DNA of 64,000 bases from JAAFHB01 sp038236995 (GTDB lineage Bacteria > Bacteroidota > Bacteroidia > Bacteroidales > Prolixibacteraceae), in NCBI GenBank assembly GCA_038236995.1, contig JBBRZE010000016.1, forward strand, positions 7,552-71,551. The letters are read 5' to 3'. Numbering within the stretch: the stretch's first letter is position 1; each line of letters starts with the position of its first letter. The notes under the pieces are model-generated. The model worked only from the letters and a program-made list of their open reading frames with translations, did not search any database and had not been told where the DNA came from. The position numbers and the translations under genes were made by a program. This document shows, one piece after another, positions 9,044 to 18,190 of this stretch.

Positions 9044-9076
9044 CAAAGATAGATAAAAAGTGTTTTACAACATCAA
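9044..9076 (-). promoter_or_regulatory. Bacteroidota-type promoter of pgk
   Basis: On the minus strand TATCTTTG (9051-9044) fits the TAnnTTTG -7 element, with a TTG at 9076-9074, spacer 22. The pgk start codon is 29 bases further on. Confidence 0.6.
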
Positions 9077-9243
9077 TACAATACAAATTTATCAAACGAT
9101 TTGATCTATTTTTAACAAACAACCATTTATTTTTCCATTTCATTTCGTTAAAGAACCCCTATTTTCATACTTTTGAAGCCTGAATGATTTATCTCTTTTA
9201 ATGATCATCAATCACCTTATCCAATAAATCTTATTCATACCGG

Positions 9244-10368
9244 ATGCAATTTAAAGACGTCATCGGACAAGATAGTATCAAACAAAGACTGATTCAGGCA
9301 GTTGCCGAGGATCGGATACCTCATGCTCAATTGCTTGTCGGACCTCCGGGTAACGGGAAACTTGCGCTGGCACTGGCCTTTGCCCAATACATTAACTGTC
9401 CCGATAAGCACGACAACGACTCGTGCGGCGTATGCAGTTCGTGCCGGAAATATGCCAAGATGATTCATCCCGATCTCCATTTTACGATTCCTGTGATTAA
9501 AACCGCAGCCATTGATAAGCCCACCAGCAGCGATTATATGACTAAGTGGCGCCAGTATTTCGGAGAGAATCCATATCCTCAATACGAAAAATGGATGCAA
9601 ATTATTGCGGATGAGAATAAACAGGGATCAATCTATGTTGATGAGGCCAAGGACCTTATTCACAAACTGAATCAAAAATCGTACGAAGCGGAATATAAGG
9701 TTTCTATCATATGGTTACCTGAAACAATGAACATCACCTGCGCTAATAAGATTCTGAAAATCCTTGAAGAACCACCAACTAAAACGATTTTTATCCTGAT
9801 ATCCGAGGCTGAACAAAAGCTATTAAGTACCATCCGGTCAAGATGTCAGTTTATACGGGTTCCCAAAATTGAGGACAACGATTTGCAGGTCGCAATTGCA
9901 GATATGGCAGAAACCACAAATACCAATCCGGCAACTATTGCCCGACTCGCACGAGGCAACTATTTTATGGCAATCGAGATCATGCAGAACGATGAACTGC
10001 GAAGTTTCAACCTTCGTCAGTTTACCTCAATCATGCGTAATGGCTATGGTCGGAAATTACAGGAAATTTTGACATGGTCAGAAGAAGTTGCAGGTATCGG
10101 AAGAGTAAGACAAATGGGGTTTTTGAAGTATTGCGGTGAATTTCTGCGCGAGAATTTTCTTTTCAATCTTAAAGAACCGGATTTAATCTATATGGATGAA
10201 CCGGAAACTGAGTTCTCTCAAAAATTTGCCCCCTTCATAAACGAACGAAATGTCATGTTTCTTTTTCGTGAATTTGAAAAAGCATATACTGATATTTCGA
10301 TGAATGGCAACGCCAAACTAATTTTCACCGATCTTGGACTAAAGGTCTCGAAGTTAATCAGGCTTTAG
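9244..10368 (+). CDS. holB: DNA polymerase III subunit delta' (clamp loader)
   Basis: 374 residues. The opening FKDVIGQDSIKQRLIQAV and the Walker A GPPGNGK (33-39) are typical of clamp-loader AAA+ subunits. A four-Cys zinc module follows (CPDKHDNDSCGVCSSC), then Walker B-like SIIWLPE, the sensor-1 segment KILKILEEPP, and STIRSRCQ. With gamma/tau and delta it loads the beta clamp. The ordered motifs and length fit HolB of Bacteroidota, not the longer DnaX. It stands alone, 181 bases before the PSP1-domain gene. Confidence 0.92.
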   Translation: MQFKDVIGQDSIKQRLIQAVAEDRIPHAQLLVGPPGNGKLALALAFAQYINCPDKHDNDSCGVCSSCRKYAKMIHPDLHFTIPVIKTAAIDKPTSSDYMTKWRQYFGENPYPQYEKWMQIIADENKQGSIYVDEAKDLIHKLNQKSYEAEYKVSIIWLPETMNITCANKILKILEEPPTKTIFILISEAEQKLLSTIRSRCQFIRVPKIEDNDLQVAIADMAETTNTNPATIARLARGNYFMAIEIMQNDELRSFNLRQFTSIMRNGYGRKLQEILTWSEEVAGIGRVRQMGFLKYCGEFLRENFLFNLKEPDLIYMDEPETEFSQKFAPFINERNVMFLFREFEKAYTDISMNGNAKLIFTDLGLKVSKLIRL

Positions 10369-10444
10369 AAAGTAATTACATTTCGCCCTGATGACGGACA
10401 TTTTTTGTGACTTTTGACAACCCAATAATTCCGGGATCCTGAAT

Positions 10445-10480
10445 TTTGGTCTAAAAAGAGAAATAGAATCACTATTTTTG
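10445..10480 (+). promoter_or_regulatory. Possible promoter of the PSP1-gldH operon
   Basis: TATTTTTG at 10473-10480 is a full TAnnTTTG match; the nearest TTTG is at 10445-10448, spacer 24, slightly long. It lies 69 bases before the PSP1 gene. Confidence 0.4.
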
Positions 10481-10549
10481 TGAAATTCAAATTTTTCCCT
10501 GTCGGAACGATTTTCAAACCGACGGTCTAAATATTTCTATATCAATTAT

Positions 10550-11713
10550 ATGAACACTCAGGATAAAACAGCACGCGGCTGCCCTACGAGCGATCGGGTT
10601 GGAAGTTGCGCCAAATTAAATGTCTACGACTGGCTTTACGATGTTAAAAGCACCATCAATACTGAGGAAATCGTTGAAGTCCGTTTTAAAAATACACGCA
10701 AAGACTATTACCGAAATGTCAACGGATTAACCCTTAATGCTGGGGATATGGTTGCCGTTGAAGCAAGTCCCGGTCACGATATCGGTATGATTTCGCTGGT
10801 TGGCGATCTTGTACTTAAGCAAATGAAACGGCACAAAGCCACAATGCTTGACGGCGAATTGCGTAAAATATACAGGCTGGCAAAAGCAGTCGATCTTCAG
10901 AAATGGGAAGAAGCAATTAATATTGAGCATGCTACGATGCTTAAAGCCCGAAAAATCGCTGAAGACCTTAAATTAAATATGAAGATCGGCGATGTCGAAT
11001 TTCAAGGGGATAAAACGAAAGCAATTTTCTATTACATTGCCGATGAACGCGTTGATTTTCGTCAATTGATTAAATTATATGCCGATACCTTTCGTATCAG
11101 GATTGAGATGCGCCAGATCGGAGCACGACAGGAAGCGGCCAGGATCGGCGGAATTGGTCCTTGCGGCAGAGAACTTTGTTGCAGTTCATGGATTTCAAAC
11201 TTTGTATCGGTTACGACCAATGCGGCCCGGTATCAGGAAATTTCACTAAACCCGCAAAAACTGGCAGGGCAATGTGGAAAGCTGAAATGCTGTCTGAACT
11301 ACGAACTTGATTGCTACATGGATGCTCAGAAAAATTTCCCGCCAACCAATATTCAGATTGAAACTGAAAAAGGAAATTACAATTATTTGAAGGCTGATAT
11401 TTTCAAGGGGATTTTCTGGTATGTAAAAGAAAATAATCAACCCGGCGGAATGATGGCCGTATCGGTTGATAAAGTAAGAGAGATTCAACTTCTCAACCGA
11501 AGTGGGAAGAAAATAGCACAGTTAACCAGCGAGAATGTTGTCGCTGCTGAACCAGAAGGACATACTTACCACAATAACACAGGAGAAGAAAGTATTGAAA
11601 GATTTGATCAGGCAACCAAAAATCGCCGGAAAAAAAGGCATAAACCAGTTTTAACACGAAAACCAAATTCAGGCAATGAAAGTCAAGGGAATCAGCATGC
11701 ACCTGAAGTATAA
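10550..11713 (+). CDS. PSP1-domain (RicT/YaaT-like) protein
   Basis: 387 residues. After a short lead with two Cys, a PSP1 domain occupies about residues 40-260. Recognisable phrases are VEVRFKNTRKDYYRN, GDMVAVEASPGHDIG, RIEMRQIGARQEAARIGGIGPCGRELCC, and QKLAGQCGKLKCCLNYE. The conserved Cys clusters match the RicT/YaaT family, which in Bacillus carries iron-sulfur in a complex affecting RNase Y. The tail is basic and low-complexity. Its last bases overlap the gldH start, a gene order known across Bacteroidota. Confidence 0.9.
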   Translation: MNTQDKTARGCPTSDRVGSCAKLNVYDWLYDVKSTINTEEIVEVRFKNTRKDYYRNVNGLTLNAGDMVAVEASPGHDIGMISLVGDLVLKQMKRHKATMLDGELRKIYRLAKAVDLQKWEEAINIEHATMLKARKIAEDLKLNMKIGDVEFQGDKTKAIFYYIADERVDFRQLIKLYADTFRIRIEMRQIGARQEAARIGGIGPCGRELCCSSWISNFVSVTTNAARYQEISLNPQKLAGQCGKLKCCLNYELDCYMDAQKNFPPTNIQIETEKGNYNYLKADIFKGIFWYVKENNQPGGMMAVSVDKVREIQLLNRSGKKIAQLTSENVVAAEPEGHTYHNNTGEESIERFDQATKNRRKKRHKPVLTRKPNSGNESQGNQHAPEV

Positions 11714-12185
11714 TTATCTTTCCCAACTCCCGGTGTTGTTACTGTTGACCATTTTTATGACTTCATGTAACAAAAAAGCGGTTGTAGAAGATTATCGCAG
11801 TTTAAGGCACGCTGAATGGAATCAGGATACAGCCTTGGTTTTTGATATCAATATCCCTGATCCAAAGAAACTTTACGACCTTTCGTTTACAGTTCGAAAT
11901 GAGGGACATTACGCATACAGTAACCTGTGGATATTTGTGGCAATCACACCGCCATCTGGTAAAGAACTGACAGACACTGTAGAACTGACCCTTTCCAAAC
12001 CTTCTGGCGAATGGCTGGGCAGTGGACTGGGAGATCTTTACGATCGGAAATATCCGTATAAGAAAACCATCTTTTTTCCCGAAATCGGAAAATATACGAT
12101 TTCAGTCAGACAGGGTATGCGCACCAAAACCGGTGTCCTGACCGGGATTCACGATTTTGGAGTCGTGCTCGAGAAAGCGCTTTAA
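11697..12185 (+). CDS. gldH: Gliding motility lipoprotein GldH
   Basis: 162 residues from the ATG at 11697; an in-frame ATG at 11676 adds seven. Both starts overlap the PSP1 gene. The lipoprotein signal has a hydrophobic core and an MTSC lipobox. The mature part matches GldH: EWNQDTALVFDINIPDP, YDLSFTVRNEGHYAYSNLW, a GEWLGSGLGDLYD segment, and PEIGKYTISVRQGMR. GldH is needed for gliding in Flavobacterium and also occurs in non-gliding Bacteroidota. It lies in the envelope, probably in one transcript with PSP1 and trmB. Confidence 0.92.
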   Translation: MHLKYNYLSQLPVLLLLTIFMTSCNKKAVVEDYRSLRHAEWNQDTALVFDINIPDPKKLYDLSFTVRNEGHYAYSNLWIFVAITPPSGKELTDTVELTLSKPSGEWLGSGLGDLYDRKYPYKKTIFFPEIGKYTISVRQGMRTKTGVLTGIHDFGVVLEKAL

Positions 12186-12207
12186 ATTACATTTTATACT
12201 TATCAGA

Positions 12208-12969
12208 ATGGGCAAAAACAAACTGGCCAAGTTTGCGGACTTAAATACTTTTGGCCATGTTATTCAGCTGTCATACAAAGAACTATTAAAAGAAAGATTT
12301 GTATTAAAAGGCAAATGGAACAAAGAATTCTTTAAAAATGAACATCCCATTGTCCTTGAACTTGGGTGCGGAAAAGGAGAATACACAGTCGGACTTGCAA
12401 AGCTTTTTCCCAATAAGAACTTTATTGGGATTGACATTAAAGGTTCGAGGATGTGGACAGGAGCAAATGAAGCGCATCAAAATGAAATCAGGAACTGCGG
12501 CTTTATACGAACAAATATTGAGCTTTTGGCGCATTTTTTTGACGCCGGTGAAATCTCCGAAATATGGATTACCTTCCCCGATCCTCAGATGAAAAGGACC
12601 AATAAAAGGCTCACCTCCATCCGGCTTTTAACGCAATATGGCAAAATTCTTAAACCAGAAGGAGTTATTCATCTGAAAACAGACAGTGTTTTTCTCTATC
12701 AATACACATTAGCAATAATCGAGGAGAATAAGTTTCCAATCGAAGTAAACACGGATGATCTGTATGCTTCGGGAATGGCTGATGATATTTTGAGCATCAG
12801 AACTTACTATGAGCAACAATGGCTCGACAGAGGAAAAATTATTAAGTACCTGAGATATGTTCCTCACTTTAATAATCTTACAGAACCTGAGATCGAGATT
12901 GAACTGGATGATTACAGAAGTTTTGGGCGCGATAATACCAACAGGGATAACATCGAAACAAAAAAATAA
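12208..12969 (+). CDS. trmB: tRNA (guanine-N7-)-methyltransferase
   Basis: 253 residues from the ATG at 12208; a longer frame from 12157 would overlap gldH and add sequence the family lacks. The SAM-binding motif is VLELGCGKGEYTV, followed by FIGIDIKGSRMW and the family hallmark TFPDPQMKRTNKRLT. The enzyme methylates G46 in the variable loop of tRNA. It begins 22 bases after gldH and stops 3 bases before the alkyltransferase-like gene, so the cluster is tightly packed. Confidence 0.94.
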   Translation: MGKNKLAKFADLNTFGHVIQLSYKELLKERFVLKGKWNKEFFKNEHPIVLELGCGKGEYTVGLAKLFPNKNFIGIDIKGSRMWTGANEAHQNEIRNCGFIRTNIELLAHFFDAGEISEIWITFPDPQMKRTNKRLTSIRLLTQYGKILKPEGVIHLKTDSVFLYQYTLAIIEENKFPIEVNTDDLYASGMADDILSIRTYYEQQWLDRGKIIKYLRYVPHFNNLTEPEIEIELDDYRSFGRDNTNRDNIETKK

Positions 12970-12972
12970 ACC

Positions 12973-13299
12973 GTGTCAGACTTTTACGAAAATGTATTCG
13001 AAGTAGTCAGGCAAATACCTGTCGGCAGGGTGACCAGCTATGGTGCTATTGCAAGATATCTTGGAACCGCCGGATCATCGCGGATGGTGGGATGGGCAAT
13101 GAACCTTTCGCACCACCAGGAGGTGTATGTTCCGGCTCACCGCGTTGTGAACCGGAACGGATTGTTAACGGGGAAGGTTCATTTTGGCTCACCTGATGTA
13201 ATGCAGGAATTACTTGAGAACGAAGGCGTCGCTGTGGAAAACGATTGTGTAACCGATTTTGACCGGCTTTTCTGGGATCCGATGAAAGAATTATTGTGA
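12973..13299 (+). CDS. Alkyltransferase-like (ATL) DNA-repair protein
   Basis: 108 residues from a GTG start three bases after trmB. It is the DNA-binding domain of O6-alkylguanine-DNA alkyltransferase alone: PVGRVTSYGAIARYLG, the helix-turn-helix with the flipping Arg in SSRMVGWAMN, then VPAHRVVNRNGLL. The catalytic Cys of PCHRV is replaced by Ala55, so it cannot accept an alkyl group. ATL proteins bind alkylated guanine and hand it to nucleotide excision repair. MGMT-domain-like annotation would be correct for the fold but not for the activity. Confidence 0.9.
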   Translation: MSDFYENVFEVVRQIPVGRVTSYGAIARYLGTAGSSRMVGWAMNLSHHQEVYVPAHRVVNRNGLLTGKVHFGSPDVMQELLENEGVAVENDCVTDFDRLFWDPMKELL

Positions 13300-13438
13300 A
13301 CAATTTGGGCTTTGCAGCGTTGTGAGGGTGAGTAACGGAGAAAAAAGAGGGATAGATGGGGAAGATTTAATGAATGGCCCGTAATTCCTCTTTAACTTGA
13401 TTTACCACAAAGGAAAACGATTCTAAAAAACATTAATA

Positions 13439-14530
13439 ATGGCAGTTATACCAAAAACGATTACAGATATACTCCGGAACGTGATTTATCCGGGTTCCGA
13501 TAAAAACCTGGTTGAACTTGAGATGGTTCAGGAGATCAGAATTGCCGGGAGCAGAATCGGCTTTACGCTTGTTTTTCAAAGCGAAAACGATCTGAATATA
13601 CAGGCTGTTTTGGAGACTTGCGCCCGGGAAATAGAGAATACACTTGGAAATGAATACGACCTGACGATAACGCCCAAAGGTAGTCACAGGATGAAAGCCC
13701 CCGTTTTACCGGGAGTAAAAAATATCATCGCAGTTGCCTCAGGTAAAGGTGGTGTCGGAAAATCAACGGTTGCAGTAAATCTTGCCATTGCATTGGCTAA
13801 AACAGGAGCAAAAGTAGGTTTGGTTGATGCAGATATATTTGGGCCATCGATTCCAAAGATGTTTGGAGAAGAAGCTGCTCACCCGCTTATCGAAGATATC
13901 GAAGGTCGTGAGATGATTATACCGATCGAGAAATATGGAGTAAAAATCTTGTCGATTGGCTTTTTCAGTAACCAGGAAACAGCCCTTATCTGGCGCGGTC
14001 CGGTGGCCTCCAACGCGCTTAAACAATTGATTATTCAAGGATTATGGGGTGAGCTCGATTACATTCTGATCGACTTGCCTCCCGGAACCAGCGATATTCA
14101 CCTTACAGTCGTTCAGACTCTTCCGGTTACCGGTAGTGTTATCGTAACAACACCACAGGATGTCGCATTGGCGGATGTCATTAAAGGAGTCTCGATGTTT
14201 CAAAGCAAATCCATTGATGTACCCGTTCTGGGAATTATTGAAAATATGTCATGGTTCACACCTGCAGAATTGCCTGAAAACAAATACTATATATTTGGAA
14301 AAGATGGCGGTAAAAATCTGGCGGAAAAGATGGGCATTCCTTTACTGGGACAAATTCCTATTGTGATGAGCATTCGCGAAGGGGGTGACAATGGGATTCC
14401 TGTTGCCTGGGAAGATGATACTAAAATAGGAAATGCATTTTCAGAATTGGCAGCAAATGTTATTCAGCAATTAAATTACCGAAATGAAAATTTAAAACCG
14501 ACAGAGCGCGTTCACGTCAAAAAGAGATAA
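13439..14530 (+). CDS. mrp: Mrp/ApbC-type P-loop ATPase (iron-sulfur carrier)
   Basis: 363 residues. An N-terminal MIP18/DUF59-type domain (about 1-85) precedes a ParA/Mrp ATPase with the deviant Walker A ASGKGGVGKST near residues 100-110, then VDADIFGPSIPKMFG, DLPPGTSDIHLTV, and ENMSWFTPAELPE. The CxxC found before the end of many Mrp proteins is absent in that place, as I recall for Bacteroidota members. It probably carries or inserts Fe-S clusters. It follows the ATL gene by 139 bases. Confidence 0.92.
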   Translation: MAVIPKTITDILRNVIYPGSDKNLVELEMVQEIRIAGSRIGFTLVFQSENDLNIQAVLETCAREIENTLGNEYDLTITPKGSHRMKAPVLPGVKNIIAVASGKGGVGKSTVAVNLAIALAKTGAKVGLVDADIFGPSIPKMFGEEAAHPLIEDIEGREMIIPIEKYGVKILSIGFFSNQETALIWRGPVASNALKQLIIQGLWGELDYILIDLPPGTSDIHLTVVQTLPVTGSVIVTTPQDVALADVIKGVSMFQSKSIDVPVLGIIENMSWFTPAELPENKYYIFGKDGGKNLAEKMGIPLLGQIPIVMSIREGGDNGIPVAWEDDTKIGNAFSELAANVIQQLNYRNENLKPTERVHVKKR

Positions 14531-14590
14531 GGTTTTTATGAAATAAAAACAGATTCATTTGATTGAAATTTAAACAGATACCAGCAATAA

Positions 14591-14629
14591 AACAGAGAGA
14601 GCGCGAAGAATTTTCGCGCTCTCTCTGTT
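14591..14629. terminator. Long perfect hairpin after mrp
   Basis: A perfect 17-base stem (AACAGAGAGAGCGCGAA against its complement) closes a 5-base loop, 60 bases after the mrp stop. No T-run follows, so it may act as an RNA 3' end rather than a classical terminator. Confidence 0.6.
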
Positions 14630-14693
14630 AATGAAACACTTTAATTCATCATATTCAAATTTATAAAATCATAAAGCTTACGACAACCACTTT

Positions 14694-14728
14694 TTTGTTT
14701 CGCAGAACCATTTCTCTTTGTATCTTTA
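14694..14728 (+). promoter_or_regulatory. Possible promoter of porW
   Basis: TTTG at 14694-14697 and TATCTTTA at 14721-14728 (spacer 23) approximate the Bacteroidota consensus, 68 bases before the porW TTG start. Confidence 0.35.
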
Positions 14729-14796
14729 CGGTAGCTGTTTTGTCGCTCGGATAACGGTCATCACAGTGTCAAAATCAATAAATTAAGTTAAGACTT

Positions 14797-17700
14797 TTGA
14801 AACAGACAGGAAGACATATTCTGCTTCTCTTTTGGTTAACCGGAATCCTTGCAGGTTGTTCAACTAAAAAGAACACCCCTGTTTCCCGCGCATACCACAA
14901 TGTTTCTGCACGTTACAATGTTTATTTCAATGCAAAAGAGAGTCTGAAGGCCGGACTTCAGCGTATTGATCTATCAATTTCCGACGATTATACCCGCATC
15001 TTACCAATTTTTAAATCCACATTACCCGAAGCTGCCAAGGTAGCGACTTCCGAAATGGAGGTAACAATCGCTAAATGCAACAAACTAATAGCCCTTCACT
15101 CCATCACGAAAAGTCCACGCCGAAAAACAAATAATTCAGAGCGTTACAAAAAATTTGCTTCTAAGGGTGAATACAACGAGTGGATCGATGACAGCTATAT
15201 ATTGATGGGACAAGCCAGTTACTACCAACACGATTTTCACCGTGCCATCGAAAACTTCAATTACGTAATCCGAAAGTTCCCTTCTGAACCCACCCGTTAC
15301 GATGCCTTTCTTTGGATGGCAAAATGTTACATTGAAACCGGTGATTACCAGCAGGCGCTTGAAATATTTAATTCCCTTTCGCGTGATGCCGGTTTCCCCA
15401 AAAGACTCAATCAAGAACTTAACCTGGCCCAAGCTCACTATTATTTAAAAGACAATCAGCCAGATGCGGCCATTCCTCACTTGAAAGTTGCATTGGAAAC
15501 TTCGATCCCACGCACTGATAAAATTAGGCTTAATTACATTCTGGCACAATTGTTTGAATTGACCGACAAACCGGAAGAAGCATCTAAGCAATATGCTCAT
15601 GTGTTGAAAATGAGGCCAAACTATCAAATGGCATTCAATGCAAGAATTTCCCGGATGGGAATTGCCGGAGGCGATAGTACCGAAACTTCGCGTCAATTAC
15701 AAAAAATGCTCGATGATGTTATCAACGCAGAGTATCGCGATAGAATTTACTATACGAAAGGTGAGATCGCCTTAAAAGAGGGACGCAAACTGAATGCAAT
15801 TGACAATTTTAAGAAATCGGTACTTTACAGCACATCTAATGCCAAACAGCGTGCTTTATCAAGTCTCAGCGTGGCCAGATTATTATTTGAAGACGACGAT
15901 TATCTTCAGTCTGCCTGTTATTACGATAGTGCTGTTGCAGTAATTGATGCGAGCTACCCGGGGTATGCAGAAATCACAACCCGCGCTTCCGGTTTAAAAA
16001 GATTAGCTGCTGATCTGAATTCAGTCACACGTGAGGATAGTCTGCAAAAACTCGCACTATTGACCGCCGACCAGCGAACCGCTCTCATCAACAACATAAT
16101 AGCGGACTTACAAAAAAAGGAAGCGAGCGAGGCTATTGCTCAAAATTCAGAACAGACTGATCAGAATTACTTCAGGTCACAGCAAAACAGGCAACAGATT
16201 GGCATCACAAACAATCAGAATCTTTGGTATTTTTATAATCCGCCTACTGTTGGTCTCGGGAAATCAGAATTTCAACGAATTTGGGGAAAGCGGAAGTTAG
16301 AAGATAACTGGCGTCGTAAGAATAAGCTCTCAACAATGGAAGATGAGACCGCACAAATAGCTGAAACTGAAACCAACGCTAATGTTCCCGATGCCAGGAA
16401 GAAGGCTACGGATCCTAAATCGGCTGCCTATTATTTGCAGGATATTCCTCTCACCGATTCGCTGATGATTGTTTCAAACGAATTGATTAAAAGTGCCCTG
16501 TTCGATGCCGGAAGAATATATCGGACCGATTTCAACGATTATCCAAGGTCAATCGAAACCCTTGAAGCGTTAAACCGGCGATTCGTAGGCAGTATTTATG
16601 AATTACCTGCACTTTTCGAACTTTACCAGCTCTATAAACAAAGTGATGATACACCAAAAACAGTTGAATACAAAGAGAAGATTATCAAAGGATACCCCGA
16701 GTCAAAATACGCGCGGTACCTTCTTGATCCAAATTATTTCATACAACTTGAAGAGCGAAAAGCGATCATAGAAAAAAAATACGGCGAAGCATTACGGCTT
16801 TTCAAATCTTACGACTATGCAAAAGCAAAAGAGGTGGCGCAGGCAACAATAGCAATGAAACCGGACAGCAGCCTGCTGCCAAAAGTTAAATTTATTGAAG
16901 TTGTAGCAAATGGTTCAGGTCAGGAGAAGCTTGCTTTCGTCGACGCACTCGATCAATATATTAAGGCCTATTCGCCAAAACCGACTGCGGTGATAGCTCT
17001 TCAGATTAAAGATCTGATTCGAACCAACTCACTGGCCGATTATCAGCAGCTTGTGGCAAAAGGGTATATTACCGAAGAGATTATCAATGTTGAGACGAAT
17101 AGGGCGAATGACCATTCAAACGATGAATTCGGAGGAAAGTTTTCATATGATGAAAATATGTTTCACTACTATGTGATCGCTTTTTCAAAAGAAGCGAAAG
17201 TGGATGTGAACCGGTTAATTTACGACATCGCGAATTATAACCTGGACTATTACACCTCGACAGATTTCGATATTGAGCCGATCAGCCTGGATTCAAAAAC
17301 GCAATTAGTCGTCGTACGAAGCATCCCGAACAAAGAGGAAGCGCTGATTTACTTCAGGTCGATCATGCGAAAACGTCCTGTTTTCCAGGCACTAAAAGGA
17401 ATTGAATATGTGAATTTTGTGGCATCTTCAGCCAATTACAGAACCATCATCGCAGAGAAAGATTACCTTGATTACCTGCGGTTTTTCATCAAAAATTATA
17501 GTTCATACATCAGCTCTAATATTCCGTCGGAAGAATTGCCAAACCCGCAGGAATTGCTCGCAAAGGTCCGTAAAGAGGAAGAATCGGTTGAAAAGGGAAA
17601 ATTCGTCCTTATTCAACCTGCGTCAAAGGATTCAACCGTGCAGGTCAAACCGGCTGTCAAAACCGAATATAAAGGGCCTTACTCCCAAAAGGAAAGTAAA

Positions 17701-18039
17701 ACCTATTGCTATACCCTGATTTTTCTGAAAAAACAAAACGACGAGGCAAAGTTGATCAAGGCATTTGAATCATTCAATCAGGCAAATTTCGGATCTGCAG
17801 CAATCAAAGTAGCCGTTGAATCACTCGATGGCAACAGAAGTATATTAATTGTTAATGGTTTAGGAGAAAAAGGTTCTGCCATGGCCTATTTGCAAAAATC
17901 AGTATCTGACCCATCGCTCAGAACGCTTTTCGAAGGAGGTAACCTCCGGAATTTCATCATCAGCAGCGAAAACCTGGTTGTTTTTAAGAAGGAAAAGAAC
18001 CTTATCCAGTACATGGAGTTCTTCAATCAATCTAAATAA
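14797..18039 (+). CDS. porW: Type IX secretion lipoprotein PorW/SprE, TPR-rich
   Basis: 1080 residues from a TTG start. A lipoprotein signal ends in ILAGCSTKKN. The segment SRAYHNVSARYNVYFNAKESLKAG is diagnostic of PorW/SprE. Tetratricopeptide repeats fill the first half (DDSYILMGQASYYQHDFHRA, ETGDYQQALEIFNSL and others) and return around residues 575-700 (NDYPRSIETLEALN). The C-terminal third repeats a YVNFVAS-type module. The protein is needed for type IX secretion, probably tying the energising PorL/M to the outer-membrane part. It is a single-gene unit here. Confidence 0.92.
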   Translation: MKQTGRHILLLFWLTGILAGCSTKKNTPVSRAYHNVSARYNVYFNAKESLKAGLQRIDLSISDDYTRILPIFKSTLPEAAKVATSEMEVTIAKCNKLIALHSITKSPRRKTNNSERYKKFASKGEYNEWIDDSYILMGQASYYQHDFHRAIENFNYVIRKFPSEPTRYDAFLWMAKCYIETGDYQQALEIFNSLSRDAGFPKRLNQELNLAQAHYYLKDNQPDAAIPHLKVALETSIPRTDKIRLNYILAQLFELTDKPEEASKQYAHVLKMRPNYQMAFNARISRMGIAGGDSTETSRQLQKMLDDVINAEYRDRIYYTKGEIALKEGRKLNAIDNFKKSVLYSTSNAKQRALSSLSVARLLFEDDDYLQSACYYDSAVAVIDASYPGYAEITTRASGLKRLAADLNSVTREDSLQKLALLTADQRTALINNIIADLQKKEASEAIAQNSEQTDQNYFRSQQNRQQIGITNNQNLWYFYNPPTVGLGKSEFQRIWGKRKLEDNWRRKNKLSTMEDETAQIAETETNANVPDARKKATDPKSAAYYLQDIPLTDSLMIVSNELIKSALFDAGRIYRTDFNDYPRSIETLEALNRRFVGSIYELPALFELYQLYKQSDDTPKTVEYKEKIIKGYPESKYARYLLDPNYFIQLEERKAIIEKKYGEALRLFKSYDYAKAKEVAQATIAMKPDSSLLPKVKFIEVVANGSGQEKLAFVDALDQYIKAYSPKPTAVIALQIKDLIRTNSLADYQQLVAKGYITEEIINVETNRANDHSNDEFGGKFSYDENMFHYYVIAFSKEAKVDVNRLIYDIANYNLDYYTSTDFDIEPISLDSKTQLVVVRSIPNKEEALIYFRSIMRKRPVFQALKGIEYVNFVASSANYRTIIAEKDYLDYLRFFIKNYSSYISSNIPSEELPNPQELLAKVRKEEESVEKGKFVLIQPASKDSTVQVKPAVKTEYKGPYSQKESKTYCYTLIFLKKQNDEAKLIKAFESFNQANFGSAAIKVAVESLDGNRSILIVNGLGEKGSAMAYLQKSVSDPSLRTLFEGGNLRNFIISSENLVVFKKEKNLIQYMEFFNQSK

Positions 18040-18190
18040 GAGATTATGCTACACATTGTTCCGATAATTTGTTAACCTACACCTCATCATCCAAAAATTC
18101 TCCGCAATCAGTCATCAAATAAGAAATATCAATACTGTCATACTATCAATCCATATTGCTGAATCGTAAAATCATCAAACACTCCAAACA

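Noticed and set aside
8521..9183. 220-codon frame on the plus strand
   Set aside because: It is antisense to pgk and has no coding features; pgk is certain.
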